Assembly: GCA_023205875.1 (NCBI GenBank)
Contig: CP060758.1
Location: forward strand, 992,001 to 1,056,000
Reading direction: 5' to 3'
DNA length: 64,000 bases
DNA from: Chloropicon primus
Taxonomy: Eukaryota; Chlorophyta; Chloropicophyceae; Chloropicales; Chloropicaceae
Made by a program: the position numbers and the translations under genes. Below, one piece after another: positions 45,301-54,900 of the stretch. The notes below the pieces were generated by a model. It was not told the DNA's origin and searched no databases. It saw only the letters and a list, made by a program, of their open reading frames with translations. The stretch's first letter is position 1. Each line of letters opens with the position of its first letter.

Positions 45301-48081
45301 TCTCCCAGGTGCCTCCCCCCGGCCCGGTTCAAGCTGGGTGAGCGTCCCCAGACACTCCTCCCAGTGCGCCATGGATTCTTCTGCAAAGGCAGACCAGTGC
45401 TCTGCATCGCTCTCTGTGCGAGAAGAAAATTTCCGAAGGTGGTTGGTCATGCAAGCCAGATTGTAGCTCATCCTGGCTGCCAGGTCCGTGCAGATGACAT
45501 TTTGGAACAGATCCACATCGTTCTCGAAACCCGCCCGGCTTTCCTGCAACTCTTTGTGCGCTTCTCTCACGAACGCAACGCTGTCCGTCACATAATGTGA
45601 GTTCTGGCAGTGCTTCCCAAAGCAAACAAGATTCTTCGTGACGGTCGAAAGGTGGACGAGCAACGCCAGTTGGTCTGACCCTTGGAATCCGCTCTCCTTC
45701 TCGTCAGCAATCAAGGGAGTGAGCAATTCCAGCAATTCCATCTGAATTCCATCCTCGTGCAGCGTCTCTGAAAGCAGAACGGTGTCCATGAACGTCAGGA
45801 AGAAGCTTGTCTTCCCACCCGCGATCAAAAGCTCGAGCAAGGTCTTGTACAGTCCTTTGTGGCGGTGCCAGACTTCGTTGGCTACCTTGACCACTCTGCA
45901 CAGCACCTTTGGAAACTGAGCGAGAGGGCAGGACATGCTTTTGATCATTTGGGCCCAAGCAACGCAATCCCCGCATTTCAACATCCCCTCAGATATTCTG
46001 ACGCCAAACAGGACAAGATCCTGTAGCTGGCTTCCGTGCAGCACCTCCACCTCTGCTACATTGTGATTCCAGCATTGCATCCCGACGCCTTTGTGGTTCT
46101 CGTCTGGATCAAAGATTGCGGACAGGGCAAGGAATGCGAGCTCGAGCATTTGCGATGCCAGGCCACACCGATTCTTTCCCAGCACTTCTATTGCGGTATT
46201 GTACACTGACTTTGCAAGCCACAGAATTTGTTCGCCGACTAGGTCTCCTCCTACCCTTCTCGTGAGTGAAAGGAACGTTTCCGCCTCGAAAGGGGGGGCT
46301 TCCTTCTCAGTCAGCCAGGATCCCCGGAGCCTGCAAGCAGCGACGAGCGAAGTCGCCATCACTGCGTAGCTCCTTTTCAAGGTATTCTGATCCGCTTCCG
46401 AGTTCTGCAGAGCTTTCACGAGGCACGGCGACGTCTCCAGTAGTGAAGTAGCTGCCCGAGCCTCAGCCTCGCTCCCAACTTTCCTCGCCTGGGAAATCCG
46501 GCTCCGGAAATCGTCCACACCGTGAATGACTGCTTCCCAGAAGATGGCGCCATGCATCGCTTTATCTGTCTTCCCGTGGGCAAGAAGGGACTCAACCTCC
46601 CCCCTGCAGTCGTTCATTGCCGTGGCACCTCCCTCGGCGCACTCTGTGAGCCGGGAGATGGCCCCCACAACCCTGCCCAGGACGTCGGTCCCGTCTAAAT
46701 CAACCGCCCTGCCCAGCGCTCCAGAGTAGTTGATCTCACCATTGTGAGCCTTGCAAACCTTTGCAAACTCCATCGCGCATCTCACGACAAGACGAGGTCT
46801 GAGGGATGCAGACTGGAAGGAGGTCTCAGGCTCCTCGTAGAACGTCCTCAATCCCGCTTCAAAGACTCGCGAGGATCTCTCCGCGCAGAGTTGCTTGCAC
46901 ATGTACGCGAGGAGGACCGGGATCTGAAGCTGCTCCTTGGTGGTCCAGGAGTTGCGCAAGGTTCCGAGAAGCAGGGCCTTGATCGCCCCGTCTTCTCCCC
47001 CTGGGACCGGACTGTTATTCGCCTCGCGCTGGAGGAGTTTGCAGCAGAAGGTTCTGACCGACGCTGCGCCTTTTGCCCCCTCCTCGTCCGGGAGAAGTTT
47101 TGCCCAGGGCCCAATCCCGGAGCAGTACGAGGCAGCCTGGCTGACCGCCACGCGCGCGGGGCTTTGGTCACCCTCCCCCTCCCTCCTGGAGTGCAGGTGG
47201 GTCAGGACGTGAAGCAGGGAGGACACCGCGGCCTCGCCGGCGCCCCTCTCCCCGATTCGATTGGCCTTGAGCGTTTCTCTCGGGTCCGCACCCCCGTGCG
47301 TCCAAGCCAGCTCCAGCACCCTCGTCGCCTGCTCGAGGCTTTGGGGCTTCATCCCCGCCCGGTGGAAGCACAGCACCAAGCTGTACATCGGACTCAAGAA
47401 GCTCAGGGGGTGTCTCCGAAAGAAGGACGACGAGGTCTCCGTTTTCCTGCACAGGGCGCCCAAGGCCGCGCGGGCTGCGTTCCAGGCCGACAGCAGCGCG
47501 CCTCGAGAGATGCTGCTCCTCTGCCTCTCCTCCAGCCCGAGCGCCGCGCTCACGAAGCCTTGGAGCCCCTCGTCCGTCTCCGAGTCCCAGTCCACGAGTC
47601 CAGCCGAGTCCCAGTCCTCGAGTGCCTGGACTACGCTCTCGCACGCTTCGGCCACCTTCTTCTCGCTCAGACCCTTCTTGAGCGCCAGGACCCGCCCCGC
47701 CTGCTCCGCCGCGTCTCTCACCCCATCCGCCGCGCCTCCGCCGCGGCTGGTGCTCGTACCCTCCGCCCCTCCTCTCGCCTCCTCGTCTTGAGAAGGACGA
47801 GGAGGCGAAGAAGAACGAGGAGGAGAAGCAGACTTCTTCGCCTTCCTCGTTCTCGTCCTCGTCTGCCTCCTCGCCCTCGCCCCGGTCCCAATCTCTCCCT
47901 CCTCCCCCACCTTCTCCGTCTTGTTGCTGCCAGAAGGAGAAGGTGGTGCCTCCATCGCCTCGGCCCTCGTCGCCCTCGTCTTCGCCCTCGTCTTCGCCCT
48001 CGTCTTCGTGTTTGTGTTTGTGTTTGTGTTCGTGGCCTCCCCGAGGGGCCCTCTGTCCAGGTCCCTCCTCCTCGTCCTCAT
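42313..48081 (-). CDS. ESP1: Separase (ESP1, peptidase C50)
   Basis: 1922 residues without introns, a normal separase size. The N-terminal ~1500 residues are helical superhelix-type sequence after a basic, Thr/Asn-repeat start (NTNTNTNTKTRAKTRAK). The C-terminal caspase-like domain has FLYFGHGTCEQY with catalytic His about 1800, VFLMGCSSARL with catalytic Cys about 1826, and GNLWDVTDKDIDRF, all diagnostic for separase. It cleaves the cohesin kleisin at anaphase onset and is held by securin. The ATG at 48081 is the first in frame; a second at about codon 43 is possible. It shares a divergent promoter with prpB. Confidence 0.93.
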   Translation of the reverse strand: MRTRRRDLDRGPLGEATNTNTNTNTKTRAKTRAKTRATRAEAMEAPPSPSGSNKTEKVGEEGEIGTGARARRQTRTRTRKAKKSASPPRSSSPPRPSQDEEARGGAEGTSTSRGGGAADGVRDAAEQAGRVLALKKGLSEKKVAEACESVVQALEDWDSAGLVDWDSETDEGLQGFVSAALGLEERQRSSISRGALLSAWNAARAALGALCRKTETSSSFFRRHPLSFLSPMYSLVLCFHRAGMKPQSLEQATRVLELAWTHGGADPRETLKANRIGERGAGEAAVSSLLHVLTHLHSRREGEGDQSPARVAVSQAASYCSGIGPWAKLLPDEEGAKGAASVRTFCCKLLQREANNSPVPGGEDGAIKALLLGTLRNSWTTKEQLQIPVLLAYMCKQLCAERSSRVFEAGLRTFYEEPETSFQSASLRPRLVVRCAMEFAKVCKAHNGEINYSGALGRAVDLDGTDVLGRVVGAISRLTECAEGGATAMNDCRGEVESLLAHGKTDKAMHGAIFWEAVIHGVDDFRSRISQARKVGSEAEARAATSLLETSPCLVKALQNSEADQNTLKRSYAVMATSLVAACRLRGSWLTEKEAPPFEAETFLSLTRRVGGDLVGEQILWLAKSVYNTAIEVLGKNRCGLASQMLELAFLALSAIFDPDENHKGVGMQCWNHNVAEVEVLHGSQLQDLVLFGVRISEGMLKCGDCVAWAQMIKSMSCPLAQFPKVLCRVVKVANEVWHRHKGLYKTLLELLIAGGKTSFFLTFMDTVLLSETLHEDGIQMELLELLTPLIADEKESGFQGSDQLALLVHLSTVTKNLVCFGKHCQNSHYVTDSVAFVREAHKELQESRAGFENDVDLFQNVICTDLAARMSYNLACMTNHLRKFSSRTESDAEHWSAFAEESMAHWEECLGTLTQLEPGRGEAPGRLICLGKHCVQAMARLCQEAAYSGHSELIDRGNCLLQEWFLHFQSHHDFEKGGIALLYASRLTSHALVNFYSKQVSPRQLLVCVEDLSVLQSVHSELEPTTKTFMGKLLSLVGSGNVLQEARRIDTWIRNEENGRMMRTLLQLVLAAACHEGGEHGKALAHAAEANRLTQGMIKAGTAKGGGTEFQKALTRNLHVLCLLYTGDLQCVCGLPEDASRTYHEILHLAGSDVNHFYVCIASLRLSQAYFMRCNSSKAEDHLRNARKSLGVLRENGFEELPTQLVGIEIELCEGSLSVGASTCESALCQAKQAQQSLSVQRERFVGLKSSSVAGKILASRFSVLSLEVNLLMGEALILDGQKGKACTLLKASQKLLQLAELAGSGHKSRYLFLSAILKIFEHSEEPEASCSMILPRQHQESTDSAVRHLDFEDPAGGAETDRDARDGVVDTLLEAYKESKGIPLLSYKIAQLLGLLLSPELPNQASMFFHASIGTSYHLQSTCILRTNFLRDGFCKGKDTQLDECDQQAPCQFEGIGWVDAAGLRENSQSFARLFGIIPKEVAACTISVTLPSDILRVSPKPIVTLTRVLQNERSVAVQIPLDGGSRLGEGTFLGELSDLLCRSNASMKDTWDFSDKKQMKKWWKKRIDLDEELSALMQRVDEEILGPYTVFLQGEATKNLESLDSKVRSLCSLLELTPRTADLLRLVVLHARHYTAVQICVQLRAVLASSATTQAVGNKELKALSESIKAAASGLPPLAEFSPGPVLLALDGQCQPFPWESLPSLGGQEFYRVPSMSYVHRAHARVASSEPGAAADLNWSNAYFLLNPSGDLVSTQTCFESWFAEQQGWAGLAGEAPDNSALIDMLSLKDIFLYFGHGTCEQYISKSTMEKLKRCSPVFLMGCSSARLSKNHMSHGRGFLLSYLLAGSPIAVGNLWDVTDKDIDRFAKEVLENCLSSEGGDEGRLTANSIMRARKACKLTRLTGSSPVYYGLPPNLWKR

Positions 48082-48441
48082 CCTGTGATCGATCGCGATC
48101 GATCAAGCGCGCGATCGCTTGCTCTTCTGTCGGCAGTCCTTTTCAAACGAACGAAAAAGCATCGGATCCCTTCTGGGATCCGAATCAAAAAGCACCGGAC
48201 CGGAGCGACGAGGAGGTGAGTGGGAAAGCCACGACGACCGCGACCGCGACCGCGACCGCGACCACGATAGAGAAGGGAACGAAGAGGTGGGACTGACGGA
48301 CGGACGCCTGGATCGATTGGCTCTTCTTCCAATTTTTTTCTTTTCTTTTCTTTTCGGCTTGGTTTGGTTTGGTTTGGTTTGGTGTGTGGTGTCTTGTGGT
48401 TGGCAGCAAGAAGAGGAAGAGGAGGGAGTGGTTGTGAGAAG
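48082..48441. promoter_or_regulatory. Divergent separase/prpB promoter
   Basis: Contains GATCGATCGCGATCGATC-like palindromes (48086-48116) next to the separase start, a (CGCGAC)n run (48233-48266) and (GGTTT)n at 48358-48382, 60 bp before the prpB ATG. Confidence 0.4.
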
Positions 48442-49616
48442 ATGAACGTGGCGAAGTTGACGAGGGGGTTGGGGATGATTGGAAGGACGAAGGTGGGGAC
48501 GACGGCTTGGATCCAGTGGAAGACCACGGGGTGCAGAGCTGTGGCGACTTCGGCGACTTCGAACATGAGTCCAGGACAGAGGCTGAGGAAGTTGGTGGAG
48601 GAGGCCGCGGCGACGAAGAACCCTTTGCAGATTGTCGGGGCCATCAATGCGTACTCCGCTCTGATGGCGGAGAAGAAGGGGCACAAGGCGCTCTACCTGT
48701 CGGGTGGGGGGGTGGCCCTCTCGAGCTTGGGCGTGCCCGACCTCGGAATCACCACGCTGGATGACGTTCTTGTGAGTACGAGCAGGCGAGGAGGCGGATC
48801 CTTGACCACGGCATTCTCTCTCGGATTCTCCTCCGAACGAGCAGGTCTCGTGGAAGAGTTTCAGGCTGACTGACCGTTCACAAACGGATTACTCTCTCTC
48901 TCTCTTTCTGTCTCTGTTGACAACGACCACGACAGGTGGACGCCAGGAGGATCACCCGAGCCTGCCCAGACACCCCCTTGCTCGTCGACATCGACACTGG
49001 TTTCGGCAGCACCATCTTCAACGTGGGAAGGACGATTGAGGACATGGAAGCCATTGGCGTCGCGGGGGTTCACATGGAGGACCAGGTGGTGGCGAAGAGG
49101 TGCGGCCACAGGCCAAATAAGCAGATTGTGAGCACGCAGGAGATGATCCACAGGATCACCGCCGCCGTGGACGCGAGGAGGGACCCGAACTTCTTCATCA
49201 TGGCGAGGACAGACGCTCTCGCGTCCGAGGGGCTCGAGGCTGCCGTGGAGAGGTGCAAGCAGTACGTCGAGGCCGGCGCGGACGCCTTGTTCGTCGAGGC
49301 CGTCACGGAGCTCTCCCAGTACGAGGCCGTGGCCAAGGCTCTCCCAGGCGTTCCACTCCTCGCGAATTTGACGGAGTTCGGAAAGACGCCGCTCTGGGGG
49401 CTTGACGAGCTCGCCAAGGTCAACGTTGACATCGCCTTGTACCCCCTGAGCGCTTTCCGCGCCATGAGCAAGGCCGCTGACATCGTTTTCGAGACCCTCC
49501 ACAAGGAGGGCTCCTGCGTTCCTTGCATGGAGACGCTCCACACGAGGGAGGACACCTACGCCGTCATCGATTACCACAAGCACGAGCAGATGCTCGACAA
49601 GTTCCAGTCGGAGTAA
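48442..49616 (+). CDS. prpB: 2-methylisocitrate lyase, mitochondrial (two exons)
   Basis: Exons 48442-48771 and 48936-49616 (164-bp intron, GTGAGT donor, CTGAC at 48866-48874) give 336 residues. After a basic presequence (about 1-40) the protein follows bacterial PrpB closely: NPLQIVGAINAYSALMAEK, YLSGGGVALSSLGVPDLGI, VDIDTGFGSTIFNVGRT, EDQVVAKRCGHRPNKQIV with the catalytic Cys of the K-R-C-G-H signature, and FIMARTDALASEGLEAA. It splits 2-methylisocitrate into pyruvate and succinate, the last step of the methylcitrate cycle for propionyl-CoA. The intron sits within the conserved TLDDVL/DARRI stretch. Its tandem neighbour is the pathway's dehydratase. Confidence 0.93.
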
Positions 49617-49914
49617 GTTCCAGTCGAGAGTGAATAATACAACACGTGTTGAACCCAAGAGTCCTCGGGTGTGTGCGCGCGCTCCCTTCCCGGTGTGAAG
49701 GAGAGCGGTGGTCACGACGAGGCCAGAGCTAGCTCGAAGCTAAATGCTCAATAATAATTTAATCCTATCCTACCCTATCCTATCCTATCGTACCCAATTC
49801 AATTCCATTGCCCAATCTCCAGTTCGTTCTCTTCTCTCCTCCAGGGCCTCGGCCCAGATATTGCCGAAAGCCGCCGGATGGCCAGGTCATCACTTTTCAC
49901 TTTTTTCTTGTGAC

Positions 49915-49950
<36 letters not shown>

Positions 49951-49981
49951 ACGGTTGACGAGCGGAGAGGTGAAGTGAAGG
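49617..49981. promoter_or_regulatory. prpB-prpD spacer with CCTAT and CGA repeats
   Basis: 365 bp. Holds ATCCTATCC-type pentamers (49761-49790) and an uninterrupted (CGA)n run (about 49917-49949) in the presumed 5' UTR of prpD. No gene. Confidence 0.5.
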
Positions 49982-51848
49982 ATGAGTAGTACGTTGCTTG
50001 CGAGGAAGACGGGCCTCTTGGCCGGAGCGCGCCTGAGGTTGGGTTTGGCGCCCTTGACCACCCAGGGTCAGACTGCTGCCACGAGACTTTTCTCCACTTC
50101 CGGGGACCATGTGATCCTCCCAGCGGACTCGAACCAGGTGGTTGGCCTGGCCGAGTACGCCAAGGCTTTCCTGGAGGAGGGGAAGGCGAACCCTTCGGAC
50201 GCCGTCCTCAAGAGGACCAACCTCTTCTTCACGGACGCCATGCTCTGTGGTGTCTCTGCTTTGGCCCTCAAGACCAACGCACCCACCGTGTTGAGAAAGG
50301 ACGCCATGGGCTACCCACTCGACAGGCAGAACGGAGGAGTCCCGCTCATTGGTACCTCCGAGACCGCCCATCCAGAGAAGGTTATCGCTGCCAATTGCGC
50401 GTCCACCAGAGAGGTAAGTCAAGCACCGGAGGCACCTCGCGGAGGGTCCCTCAGACGGGACTCAATTCGGTGCAGTTAGAGAAGACAAGGGAACGAAGTT
50501 CTTGCTCGCTTGATTCTTGCGCGCTCGATTTTGACGCGTCTTATGCCTCCTCTCCGCCTCACCCCTTTCTTTCGCGCAACAGTGGGATAGCAACGGAACG
50601 AACTTCGGATACAACCCAAAGTTGGGCCACACCGCCGGTGAGTTCGGGCACCCCGACTTCTTCCCTGTGGCAGTCGCCTCGGCTCAGCTTGCCAACCAGG
50701 ACGGAAAGTACGCCCTCTTGAGTATGCTCCTCTTGGAGGAGATCAGGTGCAGGCTCGGAGAGGTTTTCTCCCTCAAGTCCTACAAGATTGACCACGTCGT
50801 CCACGGAGCTATCGCCTCTGCGGTCGTCTATGGAACCGCCTTGGGAGCCACCGTGGAGCAGATCGAGTCCGCCGTGGGAATGACCGTGGCTCACTACGTG
50901 CCATTCCGCGCCATCAGGGCCGGAAAGCAGCTCAGTGACTCCAAGGGAAGCAGTTCTGCCATCAGCACCGAGGCCGCCATCATGGCCGTCAGAAGGTCCA
51001 TGAACGGCTTCAGGGGTCCAAAGGACATCTTCAGGAACCCTGAGGCCATCTTCAGGCTCTTCGAGGGTCCAGGCCAGATGCTCCAGAAGGTCAACGGCGC
51101 GGCCCCTAACCTGGAGGAGAAGGACGAGGCCCCATTCTACCTGTCTCTCGGAATGGCCGGCGACGACTTCGCCGTCATGGGCGAGCACTTCAAGCTTGGA
51201 TTGTACGAGCACCAGTCTGCTGGCGCCATCCAGGGACTCCTCAACCTCTTGGAGCAGAACCCTGACTTGATGTCCGAGAACGTCGAGGGCCAGAAGATCA
51301 AGAAGATCGCCATCACCGCCTACGAGCCTGCCTTCGGAATCATTGGCGACCCTGCCAAGAAGAACCCAACCACGAGGCAGTCTGCCGACCACTCCATGGC
51401 TTACATCATCTCCACCTTGCTGAGAAAGGCCTTGGAGTCTGGCAAGAGCGGCTGGAAGACGAGCATGTTGATGCCCGAGGACTATAGCGCCGAGTCCTTG
51501 TACCACCCTGTCACCAGGAGCCTCATGGAGAAGGTTGAGTTCAAGTGGGGCGGACCAGAGTACGATGAGAAGTACCCAGACGGAATCCCTACCAGCATGG
51601 TTGTGGCCACTGAGGACGGAAGGGAGCTGGAGTCTGGACTCATCATGTACCCTAAGGGTCACGCCAGGTCCTCCGACTTTGAGGACATCCTGGAACACAA
51701 GTTCGACTTGATGGGCACCCTTGCTTTCGGCGAGGCCGGCAAGGCTGAGGCCATGGCCAAGCTCACCAACTTGGGAGAGAAGTCCGCCCAGGAGGTCAAG
51801 GACATCTTTGACTTCAAGATTGATTATAAGGACTACAACGATGCTTAA
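49982..51848 (+). CDS. prpD: 2-methylcitrate dehydratase (PrpD), mitochondrial (two exons)
   Basis: Exons 49982-50413 and 50583-51848 (169-bp intron, GTAAGT donor, TTGAC at 50531-50535) give 565 residues. A mitochondrial presequence ending near RLFSTSG (about 40) precedes the MmgE/PrpD fold: WDSNGTNFGYNPKLGHTAGEF, KIDHVVHGAIASAVVYGTALG, MTVAHYVPFRAIRAG and the C-terminal SADHSMAYIISTLL. It dehydrates 2-methylcitrate to 2-methylaconitate in propionyl-CoA breakdown. Codon use in exon 2 (ACC, CCA) looks like that of a well-expressed gene. Methylcitrate synthase is not in the window. Confidence 0.93.
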
Positions 51849-51943
51849 GGGATCAAGCTTCAGAAGAGAGGAAGAGAGAGTCGATGAGCTAATTTATCAT
51901 CCTAATTTAAATAAGCATTTTTCGTTTATTGTTGTGGATCAAC

Positions 51944-54900
51944 TTAGGCTGTGGGCAAGCAAGCTTCTCGGTCCATCCCGAACTTTTCACAGACGCATGA
52001 AGGACATTTGGCGTAAGAGCTGTGGCCGGCGTAGCCATCTGGCTCCGTGTGACAAAGTCGGCAGCCTGATGCACCCACGCAGCCGACCAGACTGCCTGTT
52101 AAGCACCTCATGTCTATGGTGTAGTACCCTTCTCCCGTGAAAGGATTCGGAGAAGTGGCGAAAAGGCGGTCATCGCATGCGCTCGCTACGTCTCGCTCTT
52201 GAGCAGTAGTTCCGTCACACTTCATGTCTGCTGTTGTTGGAGGATAGTCCTGCTCTTCAGCTGGGGGAGGAGGAGAGCTCGCGTCCCCGCCACCCGCAGC
52301 CTCGACCTTGATGTCGTCGTACATCAAACCCGTTGGGGCGTATTGCGTCGCGGTGTTCATGAACCCAATCTGGTAGATGTGGCCCACAAGGGGCGAGGTG
52401 ATGGTGAAGTCGAAGGAGAACCTCTCCCCGTCCTGGGATGCACTTGTCGTGTCGACCGACTCGAAGAGGAGCAACTCATACGTAGAGGAATGAATCACTT
52501 TCACAAAAGCTGAGCACGTACCCCCAGATGCGCCGTTGTTAGGATTCGTGCTCCCACACTGCAGGGTTTCGGGGGCTCTTGCGGTGAAGCTGGCAGTGTA
52601 ACTGCCAACTTCCTCTGCAGATAAGGTGAATCCGCGGTAGATGTTTGTCTCGATCAGCAAGGACGCGGACGCAGGATCATCGTAATTGGACCAGAAACTC
52701 AGCGCTTGATCGCCGGTCTCGGCATTGACAAGCATTGACATTTGCGGTCCGTGGACGGGGGCGGGCCAGTTCCCGTACCATCCGACCCAGTTTCCAGCCG
52801 TGTTGTATTGGTTGACATACACGTACCATGGACCCAGGCTGGACGAAGAGAAGTCCTCCGTGAAAGCAATTCTCCCTCCTTCTGCTGGGGGATACGTGCA
52901 GCTGTCATCGTCTTGGTTCGCATCAGGGTTGAAGTTGTCAGCGCTCGCGTCCATGCATCCAAGGATGGTGTAAAAGCAGCTGTCATCGTCTTGGTTCGCA
53001 TCAGGGTTGAAGTTGTCAGCGCTCGCGTCCATGCATCCAAGGATGGTGTAAAAGCAGCTGTCATCGTCTTGGTTCGCATCAGGGTTGAAGTTGTCAGCGC
53101 TCGCGTCCATGCATCCAAGGATGGTGTAAAAGCAGCTGTCATCGTCTTGGTTCGCATCAGGGTTGAAGTTGTCAGCGCTCGCGTCCATGCATCCAAGGAT
53201 GGTGTAGAAGCAGCTGTCATCGTCTTCATTCGCATCAGGGTTGAAGTTGTCAGCGCTCGCGTCCATGCAACCAAGGACGGTGTAGAAGCAGCTGTCATCG
53301 TCTTCATTCGCATCAGGGTTGAAGTTGTCAGCGCTCGCGTCCATGCAACCAAGGACGGTGTAGAAGCAGCTGTCATCGTCTTGGTTCGCATCAGGGTTGA
53401 AGTTGTCAGCGCTCGCGTCCATGCAACCAAGGATGGTGGGACTCCCACCAGAAGGAGGAGAGCTCGCGTCCCCGCCACCCGCAGCCTCGACCTTGATGTC
53501 GTCGTACATCAAACCCGTTGGGGCGTATTGCGTCGCGGTGTTCATGAACCCAATCTGGTAGATGTGGCCCACAAGGGGCGAGGTGATGGTGAAGTCGAAG
53601 GAGAACCTCTCCCCGTCCTGGGATGCACTTGTCGTGTCGACCGACTCGAAGAGGAGCAACTCATACGTAGAGGAATGAATCACTTTCACAAAAGCTGAGC
53701 ACGTACCCCCAGATGCGCCGTTGTTAGGATTCGTGCTCCCACACTGCAGGGTTTCGGGGGCTCTTGCGGTGAAGCTGGCAGTGTAACTGCCAACTTCCTC
53801 TGCAGATAAGGTGAATCCGCGGTAGATGTTTGTCTCGATCAGCAAGGACGCGGACGCAGGATCATCGTAATTGGACCAGAAACTCAGCGCTTGATCGCCG
53901 GTCTCGGCATTGACAAGCATTGACATTTGCGGTCCGTGGACGGGGGCGGGCCAGTTCCCGTACCATCCGACCCAGTTTCCAGCCGTGTTGTATTGGTTGA
54001 CATACACGTACCATGGACCCAGGCTGGACGAAGAGAAGTCCTCCGTGAAAGCAATTCTCCCTCCTTCTGCTGGGGGATACGTGCAGCTGTCATCGTCTTG
54101 GTTCGCATCAGGGTTGAAGTTGTCAGCGCTCGCGTCCATGCATCCAAGGATGGTGTAAAAGCAGCTGTCATCGTCTTGGTTCGCATCAGGGTTGAAGTTG
54201 TCAGCGCTCGCGTCCATGCAACCTGCAATTGTGGGACTCCCACCAGGAGGGCTTGCGTCACCTCCGTGTACGGTGCAGGCGCCCAAGCTCCCATCGTCGA
54301 ACAACGGGCCGTCGGAATTGATGAACGCCCTGCTGTGCTGCGAGGACACCACGCACACCCTGTTCGCCGCTGGATTGTCCCTGAAGCGCAGTTCCAATGC
54401 GATCTCTTCCCCTGCGAAGATTGTGTCCGAGAACTCGACCGTGATCGCGTCGTCGTTCGCAAGCTCGACAACATACCGGTGTCCCGGAGCCACCGCAGCA
54501 CCAAACGCTTGCTTTCTGTTGTTGTTGGTTGGGGGCCCGATGAATTCCATGGGCCATCTTTGGCCTCCTGGGGCCACTAGCACTGCCCCTTGATTGCCGT
54601 GCGAGCTCCAGATTTGGAGTCTCCGAAGGGGCAAAGAGCAACCGATGCCTTCGTCCAAGGCAGGATCATTCGTCATTGCGCAACCAGGGAGACCAAGGAG
54701 GTGCGTCTGCGCGCTCGAGGCCACAGACGCGTAGCTCATCAGGGAATCATCGAAAGAAGTGAAGATGGGCAACACCGAATTGCCGTCGGAGAATCCAAAC
54801 TTGATCCGCTTCGTGGAGGGATTGACTTCCCAACGGATATCCTTCAAGAGGTACTCCGGCGTGCAGAGCCCCCCAGTCCCAGTGAGGCCGCAGTGCTGGT

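Noticed and set aside
52883-53428. CRISPR-like array of regular repeats
   Set aside because: The 78-bp units are contiguous codons of a secreted protein with no spacers.
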